From contig GG704596.1 in assembly GCA_000161775.1 (NCBI GenBank), forward strand, positions 2,297,515 to 2,361,514: a stretch of DNA of 64,000 nucleotides, written 5' to 3'. The notes beneath the pieces were generated by a model. That model saw only the letters and a list, made by a program, of their open reading frames with translations, was not told the DNA's origin and did no database searches. This DNA is from Ruegeria lacuscaerulensis ITI-1157. Lineage in GTDB: Bacteria; Pseudomonadota; Alphaproteobacteria; Rhodobacterales; Rhodobacteraceae. A program made the position numbers and the translations under genes. Of this stretch, positions 1 to 8,049 are shown piece after piece; the first letter of the stretch is position 1; each line of letters starts with the position of its first letter.

Positions 1-1
1 C

Positions 2-844
2 GACGAGGACACTTGGCTGTGCCACACCACCACCGGCGGCGCCGAGCGCATCCATGCCCATATGGAAGAATGGCTGCAATGTGAGTGGTGGGACTGGAAG
101 GTCTATGTCGCCAACGTGACCGAGCAATACGCCCAGGTCGCCGTGGTGGGCCCCAACGCCCGCAAGGTGCTGGAGAAGCTGGGCGGCATGGATGTCAGCC
201 GCGAGGCGCTGCCCTTCATGGAGTGGCGCGACGGCCGGATCGGCGGCTTCGACTGCCGGGCCTACCGCATTTCGTTCTCGGGCGAGCTGTCCTATGAAAT
301 CGCGGTGCCCGCCAGCCAGGGGCAGGCCTTCTGGGATGCCCTTATGGAGGCTGGCAAAGAGTTCGGCGTGATGCCTTATGGCACGGAATGTCTTCACATT
401 CTGCGGGCCGAGAAGGGCTTCATCATGATCGGGGACGAGACCGACGGCACCGTGATCCCGCAGGACCTGGGGCTGCACTGGGCGATCTCGAAAAAGAAAG
501 AGGATTTCCTGGGCAAGCGCGCGCAGGAACGCTCTCACATGACCGACCCTGATCGATGGAAACTGGTGGGTCTGGAAACTGTGGATGGATCGGTTCTGCC
601 CGACGGTGCCTATGCGGTGGGCGAAGGCGTAAATGCCAATGGCCAGCGCAACGTGATCGGGCGTGTAACCTCGACCTATTACTCGGCCAACCTGGGCCGG
701 GGCATCGCCATGGGGCTGGTCAAGAACGGGCCGAACCGCATGGGCGAAGTGATCGAATTCCCGGGCACCGACGACAAAATCTACAAGGCCAAGATCGTGG
801 ACCCGGTGTTCTACGATAAGGACGGGGAGAAGCAGAATGTCTGA
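2..844 (+). CDS. soxA: Sarcosine oxidase alpha subunit, C-terminal fragment (5' end outside window)
   Basis: The reading frame is open from the first bases of the window, so the gene begins upstream and only about the last 280 residues are seen. The fragment looks like the GcvT-like folate-binding part of the large subunit of heterotetrameric sarcosine oxidase, with the aminomethyltransferase-type segments FSGELSYEI and HILRAEKGFIMIGDETDGT. This enzyme oxidatively demethylates sarcosine to glycine and passes the C1 unit to tetrahydrofolate. The stop codon overlaps the start of the next gene, which encodes the gamma subunit, so the two are translationally coupled. The beta and delta genes would be expected just upstream. 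Identification rests on family recognition plus the soxG neighbour. Confidence 0.9.
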   Translation, partial: DEDTWLCHTTTGGAERIHAHMEEWLQCEWWDWKVYVANVTEQYAQVAVVGPNARKVLEKLGGMDVSREALPFMEWRDGRIGGFDCRAYRISFSGELSYEIAVPASQGQAFWDALMEAGKEFGVMPYGTECLHILRAEKGFIMIGDETDGTVIPQDLGLHWAISKKKEDFLGKRAQERSHMTDPDRWKLVGLETVDGSVLPDGAYAVGEGVNANGQRNVIGRVTSTYYSANLGRGIAMGLVKNGPNRMGEVIEFPGTDDKIYKAKIVDPVFYDKDGEKQNV

Positions 845-1403
845 ACCCATCAGCGCACTGAACCACGCAAGCTTTGACGGCATCGCCCGGATCGAGGAAT
901 GCGGCCTGCAGGGGATGATCACCCTGCGCGGCGACCTGTCCGACAAGGTCGTGATCAAAGCGGTCAAGGATGCCACCGGCCAGAAGATGCCCGGCCAGCG
1001 CGAGGCTTTCGTCGATGGCGAAACCGGCGTCTGCTGGATGTCGCCGGACGAGTTGCTGGTCCTTGTTCCCTACGCCGAGGTCGAGGCCAAGCTGGCCGCC
1101 ATGCAGGACGCGCTGAGCGGTGTGCATGCCTTGGCGGTCAATGTCTCGGACGCGCGGGCGGTGTTCCGGGTCTCGGGACCGACCGCGCGTGAGGTGCTGG
1201 GCAAGGTTGCGCCCGTCGATTTCTCGTCCGATGCGTTCCAGCCCGGCCAGATCCGGCGCACGCGACTGGCGCAGGTGGCCGGTGCGTTCTGGATGGATGA
1301 CGAGGAAACCTTTCGCGTGGTCTGCTTCCGTTCGGTGGCGGATTACGTGTTCAAGCTATTGAAGGTTGCAGCCCAACCCGGCAGCGAGGTTGGGTATTTC
1401 TGA
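837..1403 (+). CDS. soxG: Sarcosine oxidase gamma subunit
   Basis: This 188-residue protein matches the small gamma subunit of heterotetrameric sarcosine oxidase, usually about 180-200 residues. Typical features are the VCWMSPDELLVL segment and the late FRVVCFRSVADYVFKLL segment, both from the GcvT/SoxG-like fold. The ATG lies inside the end of soxA, giving an 8-base overlap, and a strong hairpin terminator follows, so this is the last gene of the sox operon. The subunit has no catalytic centre of its own and serves assembly or stability of the complex. Confidence 0.93.
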   Translation: MSEPISALNHASFDGIARIEECGLQGMITLRGDLSDKVVIKAVKDATGQKMPGQREAFVDGETGVCWMSPDELLVLVPYAEVEAKLAAMQDALSGVHALAVNVSDARAVFRVSGPTAREVLGKVAPVDFSSDAFQPGQIRRTRLAQVAGAFWMDDEETFRVVCFRSVADYVFKLLKVAAQPGSEVGYF

Positions 1404-1412
1404 AAGAAAAGG

Positions 1413-1438
1413 AAAGCCCCGGTTCTGCCGGGGCTTTT
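1413..1438. terminator. Bidirectional rho-independent terminator
   Basis: A perfect 10-bp stem (AAAGCCCCGG / CCGGGGCTTT) with a 5-base loop sits between soxG and the convergent hypothetical gene. It has T-rich flanks on both strands, so it can end transcription from either side. Confidence 0.85.
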
Positions 1439-1439
1439 G

Positions 1440-1829
1440 TTACTTTACTTTCGAACAGGTCCCGACTCCGTAGGGCTTGTTCGCAAAATTCCCCCGCAGG
1501 AACGCCATGCGAACGGCAACCGTGTTGTCGCTTGGTTTTAGGTTCGCCTGATATCGTACACGGGCATTGCCCCCCGCGACCATTTTTCGATCGAGGTTCC
1601 AGACGATACGATACCGGTTGGCACCGCGGTCCTTGAATTTTGCCTTGACCCAATCCTGATGTGAACTGGCGGCCATCGCCGATGCGGTAGAGAGGTCAAT
1701 CTGAAACCCATACTCGGGTGCAATCCAGCCATGGGCGTCTTGTTTGGTCACCTTGCAATGATAAGCGATTTTTTCTGCAGCGGCGGTTTGTGCAAAAACT
1801 GCGGCAGCAAGAAATAGGATAAGTTTCAA
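1440..1829 (-). CDS. Small secreted hypothetical protein (TTG start)
   Basis: This is a 129-residue protein with a clear Sec signal peptide (about residues 1-18, hydrophobic LILFLAAAVFA, AxA-type cleavage before EKIAY). The mature part has two cysteines, one near the N-terminus and one near the C-terminus, which could form a disulfide in the periplasm. I do not recognise a family. The only plausible start is TTG at 1827-1829, preceded by AGGA about eight bases upstream. There is no ATG that keeps the signal peptide. It converges on the sox operon and shares its terminator. The function is unknown. Confidence 0.7.
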   Translation of the reverse strand: MKLILFLAAAVFAQTAAAEKIAYHCKVTKQDAHGWIAPEYGFQIDLSTASAMAASSHQDWVKAKFKDRGANRYRIVWNLDRKMVAGGNARVRYQANLKPSDNTVAVRMAFLRGNFANKPYGVGTCSKVK

Positions 1830-1933
1830 GTAAATTTTCCTGTGTATTCAGAGGCTAACGCGGGAAAATGACCAGGCGTCACTGAAAGCGCAAGGGTAAA
1901 TTCTCGTTTAAAGAGAATTCTTGTCGCCGTATT

Positions 1934-2695
1934 CTATCCCGTGAACAACACGCTTCGGAACTGGGCCAAAGCGCTTGGGCCCAGCAAGTCCTGGGCCGAG
2001 ATTGGGCGCCCGGCTTCATCGCGCATGGTCGGATAGAAGGACAGCGCCGCAAGCAGGCCTTCGACCCGTTCGGAACGCTTGCTTTCGTTCAGCAGGGGCG
2101 CGTGCAGCGACAGATACAGGGCTGGTTTTTGATCCTGCAGCCAATCGGCAAGTGTCGGCAGAACCGCAAATTCGGCCCCTTCGATATCCATCTTGACCAG
2201 CGACACGCCCGACAGGTCGGTGGCAGAGGCAAACTGATCCCATGCAATGGTCAGGGCATCGGTTCCATGCGCGCCGTCATGCAAGAGCGAACTGGTGGAA
2301 TCGCCGCGCTCGCCCCTGACCGAGGCCATGCGGGCCACGCCGAACCGGTCGGATAGCGCGACACCGAAGGCCGAGACATTGCGGATGTCGTTCAGGTCGA
2401 GGTTCCAGGCCAGATGGCGAAAGGCGGTGGGGTCGGGTTCGAAACACCAGACATGCCGGGCTTTGCGCGCACCATACAGAACCGTCGGGCCGATCCATGC
2501 GCCGATGTCCAGATAGTCGCGGTCGGGCGATAGGTGCCGGTCCAGAACGGCGAACGTCTCGGGCTCCCATGCGCCGCTTGAGGCCTTGCGCCAGAATTTC
2601 GAATGGTAGGGGTCCAGCCGGAACGGCTCGCCATTCAGAGTGCCTGCATAATGACCGCGGGCACGGTAGAACATCTTGCGCGCCTGCGTCAGCAT
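1934..2695 (-). CDS. FkbM family methyltransferase
   Basis: This is a SAM-dependent O-methyltransferase-like protein of the FkbM family (253 residues). The SAM-binding glycine loop DIGAWIGPTVLYGA lies near residues 80-95, followed by an acidic strand end (CFEPDP) and the VSLVKMDIEGAEF segment characteristic of FkbM proteins. A longer frame exists to 2752, but I choose the ATG at 2695 because a strong GGAGG lies about six bases upstream and the fold begins after it. The substrate is unknown; relatives methylate sugars or secondary metabolites. It is divergent from sodB. Confidence 0.85.
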   Translation of the reverse strand: MLTQARKMFYRARGHYAGTLNGEPFRLDPYHSKFWRKASSGAWEPETFAVLDRHLSPDRDYLDIGAWIGPTVLYGARKARHVWCFEPDPTAFRHLAWNLDLNDIRNVSAFGVALSDRFGVARMASVRGERGDSTSSLLHDGAHGTDALTIAWDQFASATDLSGVSLVKMDIEGAEFAVLPTLADWLQDQKPALYLSLHAPLLNESKRSERVEGLLAALSFYPTMRDEAGRPISAQDLLGPSALAQFRSVLFTG

Positions 2696-2726
2696 CGCGG
2701 ACCTCCGGGTTTTCTGCTCTCGGGCC

Positions 2727-2755
2727 TTGACCTGCGGCGGTTGCCAAAGCATTTA
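2727..2755 (+). promoter_or_regulatory. Candidate sigma-70 promoter of sodB
   Basis: TTGACC and CATTTA are separated by 17 bases and lie about 38 bases upstream of the sodB start. The promoter is inside the 5' part of the longer FkbM frame, which also supports the shorter FkbM start. It is inferred from the motif only. Confidence 0.4.
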
Positions 2756-2792
2756 ACCTTGGGAACGCAACAATAATTTACAGGGGGCCGAG

Positions 2793-3392
2793 ATGGCTTT
2801 TGAACTTCCTGATCTTCCTTATGCACATGACGCGCTGGCAGCCAAGGGCATGTCGGCGGAAACGCTGGAATATCACCACGATCTGCACCACAAGGCCTAT
2901 GTCGACAACGGCAACAAGCTGATCGCCGGCACCGAGTGGGAAGGCAAGTCGCTGGAAGAGATCATCGTCGGCACCTACCAGGCCGGCGCGGTGGCCCAGA
3001 ACGGCATCTTCAACAACATCAGCCAGCTGTGGAACCACAACCAGTTCTGGGAGATGATGACCCCGGCTGAATCGAAAATGCCCGGCGAGCTGGAAAAGGC
3101 GTTGGTCGAAAATTTCGGCTCGGTCGACGAGTTCAAGTCTCAATTCGCCGCCGCCGGCGCCGGTCAGTTCGGCTCGGGCTGGGCGTGGCTGGTCAAGAAC
3201 GCCGACGGATCGCTGGCCGTCACCAAGACCGAGAACGGCGTGAACCCGCTGTGCTTTGGCCAGACCGCGCTGCTGGGCTGCGACGTGTGGGAGCATTCCT
3301 ACTACATCGACTATCGCAACAAGCGCCCCGCTTACCTGGACAACTTCCTCAACAACCTGGTGAACTGGGAAAACGTCGCCTCGCGCATGTGA
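2793..3392 (+). CDS. sodB: Superoxide dismutase, Fe type
   Basis: This is a 199-residue Fe/Mn-family superoxide dismutase that turns superoxide into hydrogen peroxide and oxygen in the cytoplasm. The metal ligands are visible as His28 in EYHHDLHH, the His of LWNH, and the Asp and His of DVWEHSYY. The Gln just before LWNH fits the iron form, where this side chain comes from that helix, so I favour Fe over Mn. Length and both domains are normal. A GGGGG-type ribosome binding site precedes the ATG and a strong terminator follows, so it is monocistronic. Confidence 0.96.
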   Translation: MAFELPDLPYAHDALAAKGMSAETLEYHHDLHHKAYVDNGNKLIAGTEWEGKSLEEIIVGTYQAGAVAQNGIFNNISQLWNHNQFWEMMTPAESKMPGELEKALVENFGSVDEFKSQFAAAGAGQFGSGWAWLVKNADGSLAVTKTENGVNPLCFGQTALLGCDVWEHSYYIDYRNKRPAYLDNFLNNLVNWENVASRM

Positions 3393-3421
3393 TGGCATTA
3401 CCCGGCATGACCGGATCACGG

Positions 3422-3450
3422 CCCGCCAGCCCTCAAGCTGGCGGGTTTTT
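3422..3450 (+). terminator. Rho-independent terminator of sodB
   Basis: A perfect 9-bp stem (CCCGCCAGC / GCTGGCGGG) with a 6-base loop is followed directly by five T residues, 30 bases after the sodB stop. Confidence 0.9.
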
Positions 3451-3580
3451 CGTTGTCCTCCGGCGGCTGCCGGCCAAGATTGGCCCTTTGCCGTTGCAAG
3501 TCGCATTTTGATACATAGGTAAACACTGCGCGGTCCGCGACGGTTGCGGACCCAGGCGTTCAGATCGACAGGAGGACGAA

Positions 3581-4030
3581 ATGGTGAAGCTGGTACCGGG
3601 AACCTGGGTTGTGATTGCGGATGGCGAAAAAGCCTTGTTCACCGAGAACACCGCTTCTGGCTGGGAACCCAAGCTGAAGGTTCTGTCGGTCGAGCAGCAG
3701 GACCCCGACGCGGTGCAGCCCCGTCCGACCGACCGGCCCGGGCGCCGGGCCGACGGGGGACCGAACCAGAAGTCGGCCGTTGAAGAAGACACCTGGCGTA
3801 CCCATGCCCGCGCACTGTTCGCGCAGGATCTGGCCGATCTGCTGAACCGCGAAGGGCACAAGGGCGCCTTTTCGCATCTGGTGCTGATCGCAAGCCCGCA
3901 GGTTCTGGGGCTGCTGCGCCGCAATCTGCATGAAACCGTTCAGGCAAAGATCGTGGCCGAGATCGACAAGACCCTGACCAACCATCCGCTGGAGAAGATC
4001 GAGAAAGTGCTGGCCGATCACACGCCCTGA
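3581..4030 (+). CDS. Host attachment family protein
   Basis: This 149-residue cytoplasmic protein belongs to the family named after a gene needed by Agrobacterium for attachment to host cells. Seen features are the N-terminal strand TWVVIADGEKALF, a Gly/Arg/Pro-rich middle and the C-terminal FSHLVLIASPQVLGLLRR followed by a helical tail ending in a short basic and acidic stretch. The biochemical role is not established, and the fold resembles eRF1/Pelota-type domains, so the family name should not be read as a function. GGAGG lies just before the ATG. It converges on the LOG gene with only three bases between stops. Confidence 0.8.
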   Translation: MVKLVPGTWVVIADGEKALFTENTASGWEPKLKVLSVEQQDPDAVQPRPTDRPGRRADGGPNQKSAVEEDTWRTHARALFAQDLADLLNREGHKGAFSHLVLIASPQVLGLLRRNLHETVQAKIVAEIDKTLTNHPLEKIEKVLADHTP

Positions 4031-4033
4031 GAT

Positions 4034-4585
4034 TCAGGACAACGCCTGACGCAGCGCCGCCATGGCCGAAGGCGCATCGTCCACCCACGTGATGAACTGC
4101 GCCAGGGAGCTTTCCGCAAAGCCCTGATCGACCACCTGGTCCAGCAGGGTGTGCAGGCTGTCCCAGTAGCCATCGACATTCATCACCAGAATGGGTTTGT
4201 CATGCAGACCCAGCTGGCGCCAGGTGAGGGCTTCGAACAGTTCGTCCAATGACCCGGGGCCGCCGGGCAGCACCACCACCGCGTCGGCGTTCATGATCAT
4301 CACCTTCTTGCGTTCGTGCATGGTCTCGGTCACCACGAAGCGTGTCAGGTCGGTCTTGCCGACCTCGCGGCGCAACAGGTGCACCGGGATCACGCCGAAC
4401 GTGTCGCCCCCGGCGGCCTGCGCGGCGCGGGCAACCTCGCCCATCAGGCCCACGTCGCCCGCGCCATAGACCAGCCGCCAGCCTTCGCGAGCCAGAAGTG
4501 TGCCAAAGCTCCGGGCCTGTTCGGAATAGGCGGGGCGGGCGCCATTGCGTGACCCGCAATACACACAGACGGACTTCTGGGGCAT
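4034..4585 (-). CDS. LOG family protein (nucleotide 5'-monophosphate phosphoribohydrolase type)
   Basis: This is a 183-residue Rossmann-like protein of the LOG (lonely guy)/TIGR00730 family. The hallmark glycine motif PGGPGSLDE is present, with Ser in place of the more usual Thr, along with MHERKK. Plant and some bacterial members release the base from cytokinin riboside monophosphates; in most bacteria the real substrate is unsettled. The frame stays open upstream to 4894, but family alignment begins at MPQKSVCVYCGS, and GGAG lies about ten bases upstream of that ATG, so 4585 is taken as the start. Confidence 0.88.
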   Translation of the reverse strand: MPQKSVCVYCGSRNGARPAYSEQARSFGTLLAREGWRLVYGAGDVGLMGEVARAAQAAGGDTFGVIPVHLLRREVGKTDLTRFVVTETMHERKKVMIMNADAVVVLPGGPGSLDELFEALTWRQLGLHDKPILVMNVDGYWDSLHTLLDQVVDQGFAESSLAQFITWVDDAPSAMAALRQALS

Positions 4586-4712
4586 GGAAAGGCGACTCCG
4601 GGGTTGTGTCAGAGGTTTTGACCCGTGATAGTGGGATTGATAGATTGGCTCAACCGTTGGGCGGAATGCCTTGCCAGACAAGGCAGTTGCGCGGCGGAGT
4701 GAAAGGAAGAAG

Positions 4713-6110
4713 ATGAACGCCAAAACGGAAAGCGGAAGATCCGGCTCTTTCCTGTGGGGTATCATAGCCGGGATTCTGGCGCTGCTGGGTGCTGCTGGAT
4801 TGTACGTAGCAGGTGTTTTCGGACCCGGCCCGCGGACCGAACAGAATGGCGTGCCTGTTTCGGTTGATACCCCGGCCGACCAATCCGAGACCACCTCACC
4901 GCAGACCGCCGGACCGACACCGGCCGACCAGCCCCCCCGAACACTCGAAGAAACGTCGGTTGCGGCGGAAGATCCCGAGGCCGGGTCGTCTCAGCCGCAA
5001 GCGCAGTCCGATGTGGCTGATCAATCCGCCGTCGAACAACCTGACGCCGGGACCGTCAGAGCGTCGAACGGGGGCGCGGCGCCGACTGACGCAGTCAATC
5101 CGGACGTCCCGAAACCCGTTGCTCCGGTGCTTGATCAGATCTTTGTCGAACGGGATGGTACCGCGCTGTTGTCCGGCAAGGCCGAGCCCGGCAGCCGGGT
5201 CCGTGTCCTTTTGGACGGCCAGGCGGTGCACAGCTTTACCGTCGATGGGAGCGGCCAGTTTGCTGAATTCGTGACTGTCCCGTTCAACACTGCGGCCCGC
5301 GGTCTGGTTCTGGAAAGTGTGCAGGGCGACCGGACCCTGCTGTCCGATGACTATGTGATCGCAGCGCTTCCCAAACCGGCCCGGCCGGACACGGAGCGCG
5401 CGGCCAGCGCCGAAGCCGAGGAGCCCGAGGCGCCCGCCGAGACCCATGCCGGGCAACAGACTGAGGAAACCGCGTCCGCCGGATCGGAAACCGATGTTGT
5501 GGACGCGCCCACCGCCCCGGCTGCGGATACCGGGCAGGCTGCGGAAGACAGCCAGCGGGTGGCCATATTGCGCTCGGGGGAAGCGGGCGTGGAGCTTGTT
5601 CAGCCGCCAGCTTCGAGCGCGGTCGAGACCGATCAGGTCGCGCTGGACACGATCGGCTATTCCGACGCCGGAGAGGTGCAATTATCCGGCCGGGTTGCGG
5701 ATGGAACGGCCGTGCGGCTGTATCTGAACAATGATCTGATCGCCGACATCACAGCGGGCGAGGGCGGTGACTGGCGTGGCGAGATCGAGGGCATCGATCC
5801 GGGGGTGTACACCCTGCGCGTCGATGAGGTCGGCTCTGACGGCACGGTGCTGAGTCGGCTGGAAACCCCGTTCAAGCGTGAACCGGTCGAAGTTCTGCAA
5901 GCGGCCGAGGCGAAGGATCCGACCCCGGGAGCGGATCAAAGCACGCCGGTTCGGTTGGTGACGGTACAGAAGGGCGACACACTCTGGGCAATCTCGCGCG
6001 AGCGGTTCGGCGACGGCGTACTGTACGTGCGCCTGTTCGAGGCCAACCGCGATCTGATCCGCGACCCGGATCTGATTTATCCGGGTCAGGTCTTCACCAT
6101 CCCCGAATAA
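4713..6110 (+). CDS. Membrane-anchored LysM-domain protein
   Basis: This is a 465-residue envelope protein. One N-terminal transmembrane anchor (about residues 14-36) is followed by a long Pro/Ala/Glu/Thr-rich low-complexity linker. Two Ig-like beta segments lie near residues 150-220 and 325-390 (VLLDGQAVHSF and VRLYLNNDLIADI), and a single LysM domain ends the protein (VQKGDTLWAISRERFGDG ... YPGQVFTIPE). LysM binds peptidoglycan, so the protein probably spans the periplasm from inner membrane to wall. The start at 4713 is chosen because AAGGAAG precedes it and no closer ATG exists. Such proteins are common in Rhodobacterales, but no function is assigned. Confidence 0.88.
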   Translation: MNAKTESGRSGSFLWGIIAGILALLGAAGLYVAGVFGPGPRTEQNGVPVSVDTPADQSETTSPQTAGPTPADQPPRTLEETSVAAEDPEAGSSQPQAQSDVADQSAVEQPDAGTVRASNGGAAPTDAVNPDVPKPVAPVLDQIFVERDGTALLSGKAEPGSRVRVLLDGQAVHSFTVDGSGQFAEFVTVPFNTAARGLVLESVQGDRTLLSDDYVIAALPKPARPDTERAASAEAEEPEAPAETHAGQQTEETASAGSETDVVDAPTAPAADTGQAAEDSQRVAILRSGEAGVELVQPPASSAVETDQVALDTIGYSDAGEVQLSGRVADGTAVRLYLNNDLIADITAGEGGDWRGEIEGIDPGVYTLRVDEVGSDGTVLSRLETPFKREPVEVLQAAEAKDPTPGADQSTPVRLVTVQKGDTLWAISRERFGDGVLYVRLFEANRDLIRDPDLIYPGQVFTIPE

Positions 6111-6126
6111 AGACGTAGGTCTTGAG

Positions 6127-6148
6127 GCGGCCGGGCTTTCCCGGCCGC
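6127..6148 (+). terminator. GC-rich hairpin after the LysM gene
   Basis: A perfect 9-bp stem (GCGGCCGGG / CCCGGCCGC) with a CTTT loop lies 16 bases after the stop codon. There is no clear T-run, so it may be a weak terminator or an mRNA-stabilising hairpin. Confidence 0.5.
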
Positions 6149-6168
6149 AACCGTGTTTGGGTAGCCAC

Positions 6169-7992
6169 ATGAGAAGACTTGCGCCGATGCATTCCGATGA
6201 CCTGCAACAGATGGACGAACGCAAGTCGGGTTGGATGACCATCCGCAAGGTCGCCCCTTATCTGTGGCCGGCGGACGAACCCTGGGTCAAGCGGCGCGTG
6301 GTGCTGGCCATGGCCATGCTGGTCTTGGCCAAGCTGATCGCGGTCTATACGCCGATCCTGTACAAGGGCGCGGTCGATGCCTTGGCGGGCGAGGGTGTGC
6401 CGCCGCTGGCACTGGGCGCCGTTGGGCTGACCGTGGCCTATGGCGTGGCGCGGATGATGACCGTGGGGTTCCAACAGTTGCGCGATGCGCTGTTTGCGCC
6501 GGTGGGGCAGCGTGCGCTGCGGGCGCTGGCGCTGGAAACCTTCCAGCACATCCACCAGCTGTCGATGCGCTATCATGTGACCCGCCGCACGGGCGGCCTC
6601 AGCCGGATCATCGAGCGTGGGGTCAAGGGCGTGGAGTTCCTGCTGCGCTTTCTGCTGTTTTCGATCGGCCCGTTGATCCTGGAACTGCTGCTGGTGGCGG
6701 TGGTTCTGATGTGGCTGTTCGACGTCTGGTATCTGGTCGTGGTGGCCGTCACCATCGCGCTGTACATCTGGTTCACCTTCACGGTCACCGAATGGCGCGT
6801 GAAGCTGCGGCGCGAGATGAACGACCAGGACACCGAGGCCAACCAGCGCGCCATCGACAGCCTGCTGAATTTCGAAACCGTCAAGTATTTCAACGCCGAA
6901 CGGCGCGAAGCTGAACGATATGACGTGTCTATGAAGGCCTATGCGCAGGCGGCGTTGAAAACGGCTTATTCATTGGCCTTCCTGAATTTCGGACAGTCCT
7001 TCCTGATCACCTGCGGATTGATCGGGGTGATGGTTCTGGCCGCGACAGGCGTTCAGAACGGGTCGCTGACGGTGGGCGATTTCGTGATGGTCAACGCCTA
7101 CATGATCCAGATCACCGTGCCGCTGAACTTTCTGGGCACTGTCTATCGCGAGATCCGCCAGGCCCTGGTGGATATGGGCCAGATGTTCCAGCTGCTGGAG
7201 TAGCCCGCCGAAGTGGTGGACAAGCCCGACGCCAAGCCCCTGCAGATCACCGAAGGCCGGGTCGAACTGGACGATGTGCATTTCGGCTATGACCCGGACC
7301 GCGAGATCCTGCGCGGTGTCTCTTTGGTGGTGCCGGGGGGCCAGACCGTGGCCATCGTGGGCGCGACCGGCTCGGGCAAATCCACCATCGGTCGGTTGCT
7401 GTTCCGGTTCTACGACGTGACCGAGGGCGCGTTGCGGATCGACGGGCAGGATGTGCGCGACGTGACGCAGGAAAGCCTGCACGCCGCCATCGGGGTGGTG
7501 CCGCAGGACACGGTGCTGTTCAACGACACGATCCGCTACAACATCGCCTATGGCCGCGAAGGCGCGACCCAGGCCGAGATCGAAGAGGCCGCAAAGGCCG
7601 CCCAGATCCACGACTTCATCACCTCGCTGCCCGAAGGGTACGAGACCAAGGTGGGCGAGCGTGGCCTGAAGCTGTCAGGCGGCGAGAAGCAGCGCGTGGG
7701 CATCGCGCGGACACTGTTGAAGAACCCGCCGATCCTGCTGTTGGACGAGGCCACCAGCGCGCTGGATACCGACACCGAGCAGGACATCAAGGATGCCCTG
7801 GCCCGCGCCGGCGAGGGGCGCACGGTGATCACCATCGCCCACCGACTGAGCACGATCGCCGAGGCCGACCAGATCGTTGTTCTGGAAAAGGGCGAGATCA
7901 TCGAGCGGGGCACCCACGACGAACTGTTGCGCCGTGAAGGGCGCTATGCCCAGCTGTGGAATCGCCAACAATCGGATACGCAGGCGGCCTGA
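6169..7992 (+). pseudogene. Atm1-type ABC exporter interrupted by an in-frame TAG codon
   Basis: The region encodes a complete half-size ABC exporter of the Atm1/HMT1/ABCB7 group, about 607 residues if read through. Residues 1-344 form the six-helix membrane domain, and the rest is the ATPase domain with Walker [10 protein letters not shown], signature [12 protein letters not shown] and Walker [14 protein letters not shown] single TAG at 7201-7203 splits it in the linker between domains, and the frame is the same on both sides. The flanking reading ...[17 protein letters not shown] fits a Gln or Glu codon (CAG or GAG) changed to TAG. No other lesion is seen. Relatives export glutathione-bound sulfur or metal conjugates. 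It may be a recent pseudogene, a sequencing error, or two separately translated halves. Confidence 0.85.
7213..7992 (+). CDS. ATPase half of the split Atm1-type ABC exporter (possible restart)
   Basis: If the TAG is real, a GTG at 7213 just after it could restart translation. GGAG overlaps the end of the upstream half, about twelve bases before this GTG. The product (259 residues) is an intact nucleotide-binding domain with Walker A, Q-loop ([11 protein letters not shown]), signature, Walker B and the switch histidine (TIAHRLSTI). Two-polypeptide half-transporters exist in other ABC families, so function in trans is possible but unproven. Treat this as an alternative reading of the pseudogene entry. 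Confidence 0.5.
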   Translation: MVDKPDAKPLQITEGRVELDDVHFGYDPDREILRGVSLVVPGGQTVAIVGATGSGKSTIGRLLFRFYDVTEGALRIDGQDVRDVTQESLHAAIGVVPQDTVLFNDTIRYNIAYGREGATQAEIEEAAKAAQIHDFITSLPEGYETKVGERGLKLSGGEKQRVGIARTLLKNPPILLLDEATSALDTDTEQDIKDALARAGEGRTVITIAHRLSTIAEADQIVVLEKGEIIERGTHDELLRREGRYAQLWNRQQSDTQAA

Positions 7993-8020
7993 CGGATATT
8001 GGGTTGCCGGCAAAGAAATT

Positions 8021-8040
8021 GGGCCGGCGATTGCCGGCCC
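8021..8040. terminator. Hairpin between convergent ABC exporter and RND genes
   Basis: A perfect 8-bp stem (GGGCCGGC / GCCGGCCC) with a 4-base loop lies between the two convergent stop codons. Flanks are only moderately T-rich (TTCGTCGATTTA on +, AATTTCTTT on -). It is probably a shared terminator. Confidence 0.6.
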
Positions 8041-8049
8041 TTCGTCGAT

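Noticed and set aside
3488-3517. TTGCCG-18-TACATA as promoter of the host-attachment-family gene
   Set aside because: Both boxes are weak matches and the spacing is at the limit, so it is not listed.
4586-4894. N-terminal extension of the LOG-family gene
   Set aside because: Family similarity begins at the ATG at 4585, which has GGAG upstream. The extension overlaps the start of the LysM gene and has no domain.
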